21,784 nt of DNA from CAZSBG01 sp964605145 (GCA_964605145.1 CAZSBG010000105.1:1-21784); one strand, 5' to 3'. Positions 7,427 through 15,831 are shown, counted from the first letter of the stretch. The notes: a model not told the origin generated them from the sequence alone. Program-made: numbers and translations.

Positions 7427-7777
7427 TTATTCTGAATTCTTCCAAAAATTTTCAACGCGTTCAATTTCAGAAATCAATTTTGAATATGCCTCTTCAGCAT
7501 GTTCTAATTGACTTGCTGATCCCATATCCTCGAGGATCATGGCGGATTCCTGAACAAATTTCACTCCCAAATTTCCGGCAGCACCTTTAATACTGTGCGC
7601 CAATTCGCGAACAGATTGGGATTGATTATTTTTTATGGCATTATTCAGAGCGGCGATTTGTTCTTTTGATTGTTCGAAAAATAAATCCATCAATTCATTA
7701 TACAACTCGAAGTCACCGCCAGTCCGCCTGATTCCGCCTTCTTTATCAATGAGTAATTCTGAATTTTTATCAACCAT
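7427..7777 (-). CDS. Histidine phosphotransfer (HPt) protein 2
   Basis: A 116-residue single-domain HPt protein with signature LAHSIKGAAGNLG and phospho-accepting His61. The N-terminal part (GGDFELYNELMDLFFEQSKEQ) matches the first helices of HPt domains. The start has a strong ribosome binding site (GGAAGG, 5 nt before ATG). It is the first gene of the HPt pair and is divergent from the dehydratase gene. Two different stand-alone HPt proteins side by side suggest either two branches of one phosphorelay or a duplicated relay with changed partner specificity. There is no catalytic or output domain. Confidence 0.9.
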   Translation of the reverse strand: MVDKNSELLIDKEGGIRRTGGDFELYNELMDLFFEQSKEQIAALNNAIKNNQSQSVRELAHSIKGAAGNLGVKFVQESAMILEDMGSASQLEHAEEAYSKLISEIERVENFWKNSE

Positions 7778-7846
7778 CTTTACCTTCCAAAGTTACGCTA
7801 AAATGAATTATCAATATGAAATGAAAAACGATATAAAATCTCTTCA

Positions 7847-7872
7847 TTAATTAAATCGGTCGATTTGATTAA
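7847..7872. promoter_or_regulatory. 26-bp palindrome between divergent genes, candidate operator
   Basis: Arms TTAATTAAATCG (7847-7858) and CGATTTGATTAA (7861-7872) pair at 11 of 12 positions, the exception being one T-G, around a 2-bp centre GT. The two-fold symmetry with almost no spacer fits a dimeric DNA-binding protein better than an RNA hairpin. It lies 70 bp upstream of the HPt operon and about 200 bp upstream of the dehydratase gene. Confidence 0.45.
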
Positions 7873-7974
7873 ATATTTAACTAAAATTTCAGTTACATGA
7901 GATTTAAGGATTTTCAGGTTTTTAAAATGGTTAAAGAGGAAATGTTTGAAAATTGTAAAAAATATAAAAATTAC

Positions 7975-8002
7975 TTGACATTTCACTAATATTTATTATT
8001 TT
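7975..8002 (+). promoter_or_regulatory. Likely promoter of the threonine/serine dehydratase gene
   Basis: TTGACA at 7975-7980 is followed after 16 nt by TATTTT (7997-8002). The same place also reads TATTTTTG, which fits the Bacteroidota -7 motif TAnnTTTG, so the site would work with either promoter type. The predicted leader is about 60 nt. There is no stronger candidate in the 290-nt divergent intergenic region. Confidence 0.4.
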
Positions 8003-8069
8003 TGTAACAATGATTTTTTCAAAAAAATAAAATACCAATCAAACGGATTAAAATGAGTTGAATATTAAG

Positions 8070-9047
8070 ATGCAAAGTTATTCCGAAAATACCATAGCAA
8101 CAAAAAGCGCTTTAAAAAGAATTCAAAAATATATCCGTCATACCCCATTAGAGGCGTGCCGTTCGTTATCCAAGCTCATGGCAGGTCAGGTATACTTGAA
8201 AATGGAGCATTGGCAGCACACCGGGTCATTCAAAATCCGGGGCGCGTTGAACCGTATGATGACGTTATCCGATGATGAAAAAGAAAAAGGCATCATTACT
8301 GCATCGGCCGGGAATCATGGTCTTGGAGTCGCTTATGCCAGTGAAATATTGGGCATTCGATCGCGTATTGTTTTGCCGGTAACTGCATCTCCGACGAAAG
8401 TCCGATTGCTCAAATTTTTTGGTGTTGAAATTGTGCAAGCCGGCGAAGATTATGACGAGGCTGAAGATATTGCCCATCAAATTGAACGTGATTGCGGGCT
8501 TACTTTTGTCCACGCTTTCGACGATCCGAGAATTATCGCCGGTCAGGGAACGCTGGCTCTGGAAATTTTGAAGGACATGCCTGATCCTGATATCATCCTG
8601 GTTCCCATGGGCGGCGGCGGGCTCATTTCCGGCATGGCAATTACATTGAAAAAATATTGTTCACGTTCAAAAATAATTGGAATACAAAGCAAGGCTTCTC
8701 CTGCAATTTATCGAGCAATTCAGATGAATCAGGTCATTGAAACGCCCATTGAAGAAACGATCGCCGATGGCCTCGCTGGCAGACTGGTCAGCCCAAAAAT
8801 TTTCGAAACCGTGAAAAAATATGTCGATGACTTGATTCTTGTTGATGAGAAAGATATTGTCCTCGCCATTTTATTCATGCTTCAACAGGAACATCTTCTG
8901 GTTGAAGGCGCTGCTGCAGCGGGAATTGCGGCTTTGCTTTCCAAAAAAATATCTGTTGAAAATAAAAAAAGCGTCGTGCTTCTCACCGGTCGGAATATTG
9001 ATATTTCGACATTAAAAACATTGGTTCAACATGATTTTGAAAAGTGA
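8070..9047 (+). CDS. Threonine/serine dehydratase, fold-type II PLP enzyme without ACT domain
   Basis: A 325-residue cytoplasmic enzyme that deaminates L-threonine (or L-serine) to the 2-oxo acid, or a serine racemase of the same family. Visible motifs: the PLP lysine in TGSFKIRGA (Lys55), SAGNHG at 79-84, the phosphate-binding loop MGGGGLISG (Gly181-184) and the C-terminal LTGRNID, where the usual Ser of SGGN is Thr. It ends near residue 325 with no ACT-like regulatory domain, so it resembles the short catabolic TdcB/serine racemase class, not biosynthetic IlvA; isoleucine feedback is not expected. I chose the ATG at 8070; TTG at 8058 in frame is an alternative. It stands alone, with no branched-chain amino acid genes nearby. 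Threonine versus serine preference cannot be decided from sequence. Confidence 0.9.
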   Translation: MQSYSENTIATKSALKRIQKYIRHTPLEACRSLSKLMAGQVYLKMEHWQHTGSFKIRGALNRMMTLSDDEKEKGIITASAGNHGLGVAYASEILGIRSRIVLPVTASPTKVRLLKFFGVEIVQAGEDYDEAEDIAHQIERDCGLTFVHAFDDPRIIAGQGTLALEILKDMPDPDIILVPMGGGGLISGMAITLKKYCSRSKIIGIQSKASPAIYRAIQMNQVIETPIEETIADGLAGRLVSPKIFETVKKYVDDLILVDEKDIVLAILFMLQQEHLLVEGAAAAGIAALLSKKISVENKKSVVLLTGRNIDISTLKTLVQHDFEK

Positions 9048-9142
9048 TACCTAAATCCAAAAATGGAGTGAACCGATACGTTAATTGCGGAATGGTAGGG
9101 AGAATGAAAACGGGAGGACAAGGTGTTTATTTTTTAATCAAT

Positions 9143-9811
9143 TCAGTCTTTCCAGATGACGTCGTTTGATTTCACAGAAAACTCATCGCTTTTTCCTGAG
9201 ATCACCCGGTCACTGAAACCGGTGAGCGCCATGAGCATTTTAAAGATGCCTCCTTTAATTTTCTTTTCCTGCTGTTTTGTGTCACCCAGTTTTTTAAGCT
9301 TGAAATTTTTTGCCTCTCCGCTGAGCCAGTTCTTTATTTCCTCATAATTTTCCACAGATAATGGTCGCAAAATGGCTTTTACAGCGACAAAATAATGTGA
9401 AGTGCTGTCCAACTTTGTGACGTCGTATATTGCTTTGTCCGTAATGACGGAGCATTTCTCTCTCACGGTTTCAAGGGAGCTGGTTAACCGTCTCTCTTCT
9501 GCGCTCAAGATAATATATTTTTTCTCCCAGTTATCGTAAAAAACCTTCATCCTGATTTCACTTTCCGATAAGAGATTATTGATCCAGCCACTTTTTTTTT
9601 CCCAGAGTTCAATCTGGTATTCTAAGGTGCTGGTCAATCCTTTTTGCAGTCCCTCGGCTACTTTTTCGTCGATGATGCCTTCCACGGCGAAATCCAGCAT
9701 CAGCAGATCAGAATTGACCTTGATCGAGTCAAGCACGACGCGTTTACCGGCTCCCTGAATTGAACCGGAAAGTATGGAAAAAAAGATAAATGTCAGGATA
9801 AATTTTCTCAT
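9143..9811 (-). CDS. Exported protein, DUF4390-like
   Basis: A 222-residue protein with a signal peptide (MRKFILTFIFFSILSGSIQG, likely cleaved near residue 20). The mature part alternates short beta-strand stretches and charged helices: SDLLMLDFAVEGIIDEKVAEGLQ, then a region rich in Trp and Lys (WEKKSGW, DNWEKKYIILS), then YFVAVKAILRPLS. This order of an N-terminal strand, a hydrophobic middle and a C-terminal beta-strand with a Leu-Arg-Pro-Leu turn is reminiscent of DUF4390, a periplasmic family of unknown function; the match is from memory and moderate. It is convergent with the dehydratase gene (95 nt between stops) and has no operon partner. The ribosome binding site is weak. Confidence 0.6.
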   Translation of the reverse strand: MRKFILTFIFFSILSGSIQGAGKRVVLDSIKVNSDLLMLDFAVEGIIDEKVAEGLQKGLTSTLEYQIELWEKKSGWINNLLSESEIRMKVFYDNWEKKYIILSAEERRLTSSLETVREKCSVITDKAIYDVTKLDSTSHYFVAVKAILRPLSVENYEEIKNWLSGEAKNFKLKKLGDTKQQEKKIKGGIFKMLMALTGFSDRVISGKSDEFSVKSNDVIWKD

Positions 9812-10056
9812 GGAGTGAAATCAATAATAAACAAAGTTATTCAAAATGTATGAACATCCATTTCATGTAGCATAAAATGTGTAAAAAAAGAAATATCCCT
9901 ATAAATAACGATGATAATTCAAAAAGGTTCAGTAAAATTCAGACAGGGCAGAAGTCATTATCAGCTTCAAATTTCACAGGTGGGGCGCTATGATGAAAAT
10001 TTGTGAGATTTTTCATTGGAAAATACATATCTGTTTTCAAAAATGACATGATTCTC

Positions 10057-10086
10057 ATCAAGTTCTTTCAAGAAACTTGATTTTTT
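10057..10086 (+). terminator. Terminator-like hairpin on the plus strand
   Basis: ATCAAGTT and AACTTGAT form a perfect 8-bp stem with a 9-nt loop, directly followed by a run of six T residues. The orientation is plus, but the last plus-strand gene ends 1 kb upstream at 9047, so what it would terminate is unclear. The stem has low GC, so it may be weak or fortuitous. Confidence 0.35.
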
Positions 10087-10092
10087 CACCTG

Positions 10093-10131
10093 TGTCATTC
10101 CCGTACCACAGGCATTCTCTTCGGTCACATG
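10093..10131 (-). repeat. Dispersed 39-nt intergenic repeat, copy 2
   Basis: Read on the minus strand this matches 11-49 with five transitions in the first 17 positions and none in the remaining 22. It lies about 120 nt beyond the stop codon of prmA, again in the 3' region of a minus-strand gene. Differences limited to transitions suggest an element that was copied and then drifted. Confidence 0.7.
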
Positions 10132-10252
10132 TTTTTAGCGGCTTACTATTAATTGTGAAATTTTAAGGTTCAAACGGCATTATCTATCAAGACGTATTTT
10201 ATGTTTTTCATCATAAATTAGATTCGATGCGTCACAGAATCTCAGGAACAAT

Positions 10253-11125
10253 TTAAATTTTTCTAACGACCAGTCCCAGCCATTCGCCAAGTTGCTCCTC
10301 TTTGATCACGATAAATCTATTTTCTAATCCATTCAAAATTTTGTCCCGTTCGTCGATGAGAATGCCGGAGAGGATCATTGTGCCCGATGGTGTCAAATGT
10401 TGGTGCATTTTGTTCAAATACAAGAGAATTATTGTTCGGTTAATATTGGCCAGTATCAGATCGAAGGGCACAGGTTTAAGCGCATCCAAAGTGCCGCAGA
10501 AGAGATCGATTTTATCGTCCGCGTGATTGTTGATAAAATTTTGCTTCGCGGTTTCAGCAGCTACGGGGTCGTTGTCAAATGCAACAATTTCGCCTTTTGA
10601 AAGTTGCGCCGCTGCGATAGAAAGAATCCCGGTTCCTGCCCCGATGTCGAGAATCCGGTCATGGGGTTGAATATACTTTAAAAGCAATTTCAACACCAGT
10701 TGCGTGGTTGCATGGGTCCCGGTGCCAAACGCCATCTGAGGATCAATTTCGATCGTATTGAATCCGGCAGGCGGCTGATAATCGGACCAGCTTGGTTTTA
10801 TCACGATCCTGCCATCAATTTCGATGGGTTTTATGGATTTTTTCCAAATGGCATTCCAGTCCTTATTTTCAATTTCCTCCAGATGAATATAGTCCGGTTG
10901 CACAGGAAAATTTAACTCTTTCAATTGTGTGAGATACGAAACTAACTGCAGGTATTTATCTTTATTCCAGACAGAGTGTTTAAAATATGCCCGCAAATTG
11001 TTCTCGAAGATGTAACAGCCGTCAGCGCTCAATTCGAAGAAAAAGTTGGAGATCGTTTCTTCCATCTCGAATGTCACCGGCAGGCTGACTTCAATCCAGC
11101 TATTTTTTTTATCTTGATCTTTCAT
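10253..11125 (-). CDS. prmA: Ribosomal protein L11 methyltransferase
   Basis: A 290-residue SAM-dependent methyltransferase that trimethylates ribosomal protein L11 in the cytoplasm. It has the family layout: an N-terminal substrate-recognition domain (about 1-100, including NKDWNAIWKKSIKP), then a Rossmann-fold catalytic domain with AFGTGTHATT (GTGTH 134-138), the SAM loop DIGAGTGILS (160-169), the acidic residue in FDNDP (184) and LANIN (225-229), equivalent to the NILA-type motif IV. The length matches the family (about 290-295). It starts 20 nt after the stop codon of the barrel gene, so it is probably the last gene of that operon, although its function is unrelated to the envelope. No strong ribosome binding site is visible. 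Confidence 0.95.
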   Translation of the reverse strand: MKDQDKKNSWIEVSLPVTFEMEETISNFFFELSADGCYIFENNLRAYFKHSVWNKDKYLQLVSYLTQLKELNFPVQPDYIHLEEIENKDWNAIWKKSIKPIEIDGRIVIKPSWSDYQPPAGFNTIEIDPQMAFGTGTHATTQLVLKLLLKYIQPHDRILDIGAGTGILSIAAAQLSKGEIVAFDNDPVAAETAKQNFINNHADDKIDLFCGTLDALKPVPFDLILANINRTIILLYLNKMHQHLTPSGTMILSGILIDERDKILNGLENRFIVIKEEQLGEWLGLVVRKI

Positions 11126-11145
11126 ACGCTTAAAGGAAGATTTGT

Positions 11146-12819
11146 TTACCAGTTCCCTCGGAGGCCAATTTCAAAATGCGCCCCCATACCGGGATAGCCG
11201 AGCCACGGCTCATGCTTCTGGTCTAAAAGATTTTTGCCACTGGCAAATGCAGTGAGATGTTTGTGGAGACTGGCTTCAATCATTAACGAAAGCAAGGCAT
11301 AATCATCAAAAGATTCGTCGGTATCAAGTGAGTAGTGGCGCGGTCCTATCCATTGAAATCCCAACTGCGCTGAGGCATTTTTCAGAAATTGCAATTCAAG
11401 ACTTATCGGAATTTTGTAAGCGCTCAAATATGGAATATGACGCTCCGAAGAAACAGATTCGTCTTCGATGGAGTCGTAAAACAGGAGAAGACCGGCATCA
11501 AAAGTTAGCTTTTTCGACAGTTGATATTTCCCTCGTACATTCACAGTCGTGAGATTTGCTTTTTCCAGGCTGTGTATGGAGAACAGACCGCTGGTCAATT
11601 CACGGAACCAATACGCATAATTTTCCCATTTCTGAAACGTGACTTCGCTGAAAAAAGATAAATGCGTGATTGGTCGAATCTCAAAGCCCGCTTTCATCTC
11701 AAGATTCTTTTTCATCGGAATGAAATTAAAGGTGTGGGAAGTGAATGGATTTGATTTCCATTGTCCCGAGTAAACCAGGGGCGAATATTCCCGACCGCCC
11801 TTCAATCGGATGCCAAATTTGTTTGTGGGCGTGAATACAATTTCTACTTCAGGTGAAACAAGTGTGCCTGAAAAGGAATTGCTTAGATCCAGATTCTCCA
11901 GTATAATTCCAGGTTTGAATACGACATATTTTCCCAATGGCTGCAAAATCCACGTTTTAATATGAAAATATTTTTGTGAGTTGACGGTTTCAAACACATT
12001 GAAATTGTTAATCTTGTTATACTGATACAGAGAAGCAAAATTTAGTCTTGTGGAACCAAATTTTGTCGTATACCTGGCAGATAGTCCGACATTTCTTTCG
12101 TCAAGTTCTGACGAGTAATTGACCGTGTCGGCATCATCGAAATCGTTCTGGTGAACCGTGATGCCAAGTTCAATGGACTGGTCGTCGGATACATTCAATC
12201 GTGAAGCGAAACTAATTGTTTTATCGCTGACCGTTCTTTCGGCATCCGCGAGTTTGACGGTATACAGCCCATATTCCGATGCATAAAATGAACCTCTCAG
12301 TGTCATAAAAAAATTTTCGGACAGATAGCCTCCAAACTGACCGTTCAGATTTGCAATGAAATACTGACTGTTATCGAATTGACCTTCGCTGCGGGAATAA
12401 TTTCCGTGAATGCTCGTATTGAGTTTTTCTGTTTCCTTCCAGTAGCCGGCCAGAGCATCGAATTGCTGGAATTTTCCATAGTCAATTTGCAGCATGGCTC
12501 GGGAGGTTGAGTGTTGGCTGGATTTGCTAAACGCAACTTTCTGATTGTCGAAATCCTGAATTGTGGAAGCCGGCTGATAGTTCACCGTTGGGGGAATCAA
12601 TTTCACGTCTTCCTGTTTGAGGTCGATTTTGTCGCCGGTCTTGCGCACAGATTTGTCCTTACCGTAAATGAGTACATCCGGTAATTCAATTTTTTCCTTT
12701 TTGCTGGAATCCGGCAGGACTGTTTTTTTGGTTTGAGCCAGCACACCATTGCCCACGGATAGGAACAACACAGCGCTCAACACAAAAGCAACAATTGAAA
12801 AGAGTCTGAAAGTATTCAT
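11146..12819 (-). CDS. Plugless TonB-receptor-like outer-membrane barrel
   Basis: A 557-residue exported protein. The signal peptide covers about residues 1-29 (ending GVLAQ). After it comes IELPDVLIYGKD (44-55), which resembles the strand preceding the plug of TonB-dependent receptors (ELPEVVVTG style), but no plug follows. From about residue 115 the sequence is a succession of amphipathic strands (for example LNTSIHGNYSRSEGQFDNSQ), and the C-terminus (ASGKNLLDQKHEP, LGYPGMGAHFEIGLRGNW) is typical of TonB-receptor barrels ending in an aromatic residue. The ATG immediately follows the TAA of the TPR gene, so translation is coupled, and there is little independent ribosome binding site. I infer a receptor-derived barrel that works with the TPR protein in the outer membrane. 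A transport role is doubtful without the plug. Confidence 0.8.
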   Translation of the reverse strand: MNTFRLFSIVAFVLSAVLFLSVGNGVLAQTKKTVLPDSSKKEKIELPDVLIYGKDKSVRKTGDKIDLKQEDVKLIPPTVNYQPASTIQDFDNQKVAFSKSSQHSTSRAMLQIDYGKFQQFDALAGYWKETEKLNTSIHGNYSRSEGQFDNSQYFIANLNGQFGGYLSENFFMTLRGSFYASEYGLYTVKLADAERTVSDKTISFASRLNVSDDQSIELGITVHQNDFDDADTVNYSSELDERNVGLSARYTTKFGSTRLNFASLYQYNKINNFNVFETVNSQKYFHIKTWILQPLGKYVVFKPGIILENLDLSNSFSGTLVSPEVEIVFTPTNKFGIRLKGGREYSPLVYSGQWKSNPFTSHTFNFIPMKKNLEMKAGFEIRPITHLSFFSEVTFQKWENYAYWFRELTSGLFSIHSLEKANLTTVNVRGKYQLSKKLTFDAGLLLFYDSIEDESVSSERHIPYLSAYKIPISLELQFLKNASAQLGFQWIGPRHYSLDTDESFDDYALLSLMIEASLHKHLTAFASGKNLLDQKHEPWLGYPGMGAHFEIGLRGNW

Positions 12820-15800
12820 TTATTTACCAACGATTTCTTGTAATTTAATCTGGGCTTTTTGCTGATATTCAGAATCCTGGAATTGTTCCAGGATCGTCCT
12901 GTAAAGCAAGCGTGCTTCACCGAAATTTTTCTGATTTTCATTCGAAACGCCGGCCTGGAAAATACCACGTACAATCCAGTGTTGAACATTGGGGAAAAGG
13001 TATTTAATTTTCAGATATTCACGAGCCGCTTTTGAATAATTTTGTTGTTCGAAATAAACCTGACCGATATGGTACTGGGCTTCGGCGGAAATTACATTGT
13101 TGTTCGCATCAACGACCTGCTGAAGCTCTTTCAATGCTTCCTGAAATAATCCCTGTTTTGAATGAATTTTTCCCAACTCCAACTGCGCCATCAAACCGGT
13201 TTCGGTGCCTTCAAAATTATTTTTTACCTCATTAAATGTTTGGTTCGCCTTTTCTGTTTGATTCAGAAGATTCTGGCATTGCCCGATTTGCAAAAGCGCC
13301 CGCCCCTGATTTTCTGTGCCGGAGGCTTTTTCCGCAGCTTGCTTATAAGCGTCAATGGCGCTGGAATATTCAGCTCGCTCCTGATAAATTTCACCGATTT
13401 TAATGAGGGCATCGACCGAGGAACTATGATTTGGATATTTGCTGACCTGCTGGTTGAAGGCTTCTGTCGCCAGTGTTTTGTCATTCAGTTTCATGTAACA
13501 TTCACCAATGCGATACCACGACGATCGTGCCGGTTCAAAACGGGGATAATTTTTCAGAATTTGTTTATAGGCTGAAATGGATTCCTGAAATTTATTCAAA
13601 TTGAAAAGAAGTTCGGCTTTTCGGCTGGCCAGGTCTGCGGCCAGTTCTGTTCCGGGATTCTTTTGAATATATTCATCTGCCAGTTTCAGCGCTTCTTCAT
13701 TTTTGCCCTGCTGAAGCAGCGCCCACTGAATACCGCTCACCGAATCATCAACCAGATCGCTGTCCTGATAATGATTGATCAACTGATAATATTGTTGAAT
13801 TGCCTCGTCGTACTGCCCGAGATTGTAATAGCAGTCGGCCTGGGCATAGACCGCGTCATCAACGAATGGGCTGGATGAAAAATGAGTGATCACTCGCTGA
13901 AATTCCGTGAGGGCGGAGTTGTATCGCCCATCCTGAAAATAAGATTTGCCCATCATATACTGCGCTTCCGCTGCCCATTTGCTTGAAGGATAGGCAGAGA
14001 TAACCTGTTGAAATTCATTCACAGCCGTGCCATAGTCTGAACGGCGGAAAAAACTCATTCCGATTTGAAACTGTGCCTCTGCTTTAATTGAAGATGCGAT
14101 ATTCAATTTTTGAGTATTGCGGTAGCTTGTGATTGCGGCATCATAATTTTTCAAATTAAACAATGCATCGCCGCGGCGAATCATGGCATCGGCCTTTATG
14201 GCAGCATCGGCGGAAAGCCGGGCAGCCTGGTTGAAGTTTTGCGCCGCGGCTGTGAAATTGTTTTGGTTGAGTGAACACCAGCCTAAACCATAATAGCTTT
14301 CGGCCAGCTTTTCCGATTTTGGGTGATTCGCGATAAGCATTTGGTACGTTTGGGCGGCCCTGGAGGGATTATTCAAATTGAACAATGCTTCCGCTTTCCA
14401 GAACAGGGCGTTGTCTCTTTCAGGATTGTTCGGATAATTCTTTAAAAAAAAATCGAATTTTTCAATTGCGGGCTGGTATTGTTTTCTCTGGAATAAGCAC
14501 CAGCCAAATTTGATGTAAGCAAGCGGAATAATATCCGATGAATGGTAATTTTGAATAATCATTTGATAGGCTTTTTCTGCTTCCGAACAATTTCCTTCGT
14601 CACGAAAACATTCACCCACCATAAAACCGGCTTCCGGCGCCAGGTTGCTCCTCGGATATTGATTCACAATTTTATTGAAAAAGGAACGCGCCTGAACAAG
14701 ATTTCCATTTTTGAAATCGATGGAGCCGATCTCGTACAACGCTTCCGGTGCTTTTGAGTCATCCGGGTATTGTTCAATCAGCGTGATGAATGTCTGCCGG
14801 GCTCGCGTGGATTCGTTTAAACGGCTATAACAGCGTCCTTTCTGATAGAGCGAAGCCGGCCGCAATGGGCTGTCCGGATAATTCCGAATTAGCTTGTCGA
14901 ATTCGTCAATCGCGTTGGCGCAGTTGTTTTTCTTGATATAAGCCCATCCAATGCCGTAGTGACAGTCATCAACCAAATTCGCTGCCAGAGACTGCAAAAT
15001 CACTTTTCGGTATTGTTCAATTGATTGCGGATAGTTTTCCTGTTTGAAATAAGATTCGCCCAACAAAAATTCTGCACGCCCCCTGAGTTTATTATCCGGA
15101 TATTTTGAGACGGCTGATTTTAGAAGTTTTATGGCAAGTTCAAAATTTTTGTCGCCGTACGCAGCAAATCCGATGCGATAACGAGCGACAGAATTTAACT
15201 TGCTGTCAGGATAATCATTCAATAACTTCCGGTAGGTTTGCATGGCTTTTCGAAAATCAGCGTCTGTTTCGAAAATGAACCCCAGCGAATACAATGCATA
15301 TTCAGCGAGGCTGCTTTCCGGATAGAGATTGACCACCTGGGCGTAATGCTGCGATGCTTCCTGTTTTTGGCCAAGCCTGAATTCGGATTCTGCAAGCCAG
15401 TAATAGGCGTCGTCGAGTAAATTGCCATCGCTGGAGGTGACGATAAATTTGCTCAGAACATCTCTGGCTTTAGCGAATTGATTCAGATGAAAACATGCTT
15501 CACCAATGCGCAAATTGGCTTGTTCGCGATATTCAATGGCCGGGGAAGATGTGAGCAGGTTTTGATAGACGCTTACCGCTTTTGAAAAGTCCTGCAAATT
15601 GAAATAAGATTCACCAAGTAAAAAAGTTGCAGTGGGAACGTGTTGACTGTTCGGATACTGCGAGAGAAAATCTGTAAGCTGGTCCACAGCCATTTTGTAC
15701 AATCCATCCTGGTAAATACCTTTGGCTGTTTTAAACGCCTGTTCTTCATGAGATTGATTGATTTGTGACCATATTGCAGATGGCAACAGGAATAGTAAAG

Positions 15801-15831
15801 AAAGGAAAACAATGTACGATTTGGTTTTCAT
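12820..15831 (-). CDS. Exported multi-TPR protein (about 25 tetratricopeptide repeats)
   Basis: A 1003-residue secreted protein. The signal peptide is about residues 1-22 (ending AIWSQ). Nearly all of the remainder is tandem TPR units spaced about 35-38 residues apart, recognisable by repeats of A-x-Y-x-x-G-x-x-Y/F followed by Y-x-x-A-I-x-x-Y/F and P-x-S (for example FLLGESYFNLQDFSKAVSVY, PDSKLNSVARYRIGFAAY, AQYMMGKSYFQDGRYNSAL). The style is that of the YbgF/BamD class of envelope TPRs, but much longer. TPR arrays are protein-protein scaffolds. Its stop codon directly abuts the start of the plugless barrel, so I infer a periplasmic partner of that barrel. Its promoter is likely at 15870-15899. 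No strong ribosome binding site is visible before the ATG. There is no catalytic domain. Confidence 0.9.
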   Translation of the reverse strand: MKTKSYIVFLSLLFLLPSAIWSQINQSHEEQAFKTAKGIYQDGLYKMAVDQLTDFLSQYPNSQHVPTATFLLGESYFNLQDFSKAVSVYQNLLTSSPAIEYREQANLRIGEACFHLNQFAKARDVLSKFIVTSSDGNLLDDAYYWLAESEFRLGQKQEASQHYAQVVNLYPESSLAEYALYSLGFIFETDADFRKAMQTYRKLLNDYPDSKLNSVARYRIGFAAYGDKNFELAIKLLKSAVSKYPDNKLRGRAEFLLGESYFKQENYPQSIEQYRKVILQSLAANLVDDCHYGIGWAYIKKNNCANAIDEFDKLIRNYPDSPLRPASLYQKGRCYSRLNESTRARQTFITLIEQYPDDSKAPEALYEIGSIDFKNGNLVQARSFFNKIVNQYPRSNLAPEAGFMVGECFRDEGNCSEAEKAYQMIIQNYHSSDIIPLAYIKFGWCLFQRKQYQPAIEKFDFFLKNYPNNPERDNALFWKAEALFNLNNPSRAAQTYQMLIANHPKSEKLAESYYGLGWCSLNQNNFTAAAQNFNQAARLSADAAIKADAMIRRGDALFNLKNYDAAITSYRNTQKLNIASSIKAEAQFQIGMSFFRRSDYGTAVNEFQQVISAYPSSKWAAEAQYMMGKSYFQDGRYNSALTEFQRVITHFSSSPFVDDAVYAQADCYYNLGQYDEAIQQYYQLINHYQDSDLVDDSVSGIQWALLQQGKNEEALKLADEYIQKNPGTELAADLASRKAELLFNLNKFQESISAYKQILKNYPRFEPARSSWYRIGECYMKLNDKTLATEAFNQQVSKYPNHSSSVDALIKIGEIYQERAEYSSAIDAYKQAAEKASGTENQGRALLQIGQCQNLLNQTEKANQTFNEVKNNFEGTETGLMAQLELGKIHSKQGLFQEALKELQQVVDANNNVISAEAQYHIGQVYFEQQNYSKAAREYLKIKYLFPNVQHWIVRGIFQAGVSNENQKNFGEARLLYRTILEQFQDSEYQQKAQIKLQEIVGK

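Larger units (their letters stand above)
9812..10252. other. Gene-free region of 441 nt
   Basis: I see no coding frame in this stretch. It contains the upstream region of the DUF4390-like gene (AT-rich, no convincing promoter), a plus-strand hairpin with a T-run (10057-10086), copy 2 of the dispersed repeat (10093-10131), and a 6-bp inverted repeat AGATTC/GAATCT at 10220-10242 just downstream of the prmA stop. The last could be the prmA 3' end but lacks a U-tract. Confidence 0.6.

Noticed and set aside
7378..7464. Extended N-terminus of HPt protein 1
   Set aside because: The extra residues overlap the end of HPt protein 2, do not resemble an HPt domain, and the ATG at 7377 has a good ribosome binding site.
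12820..15831. The TPR array as a DNA-level repeat or CRISPR-like array
   Set aside because: The periodicity of about 110 nt is that of TPR protein units; the DNA of successive units is too diverged, and it is one intact reading frame.
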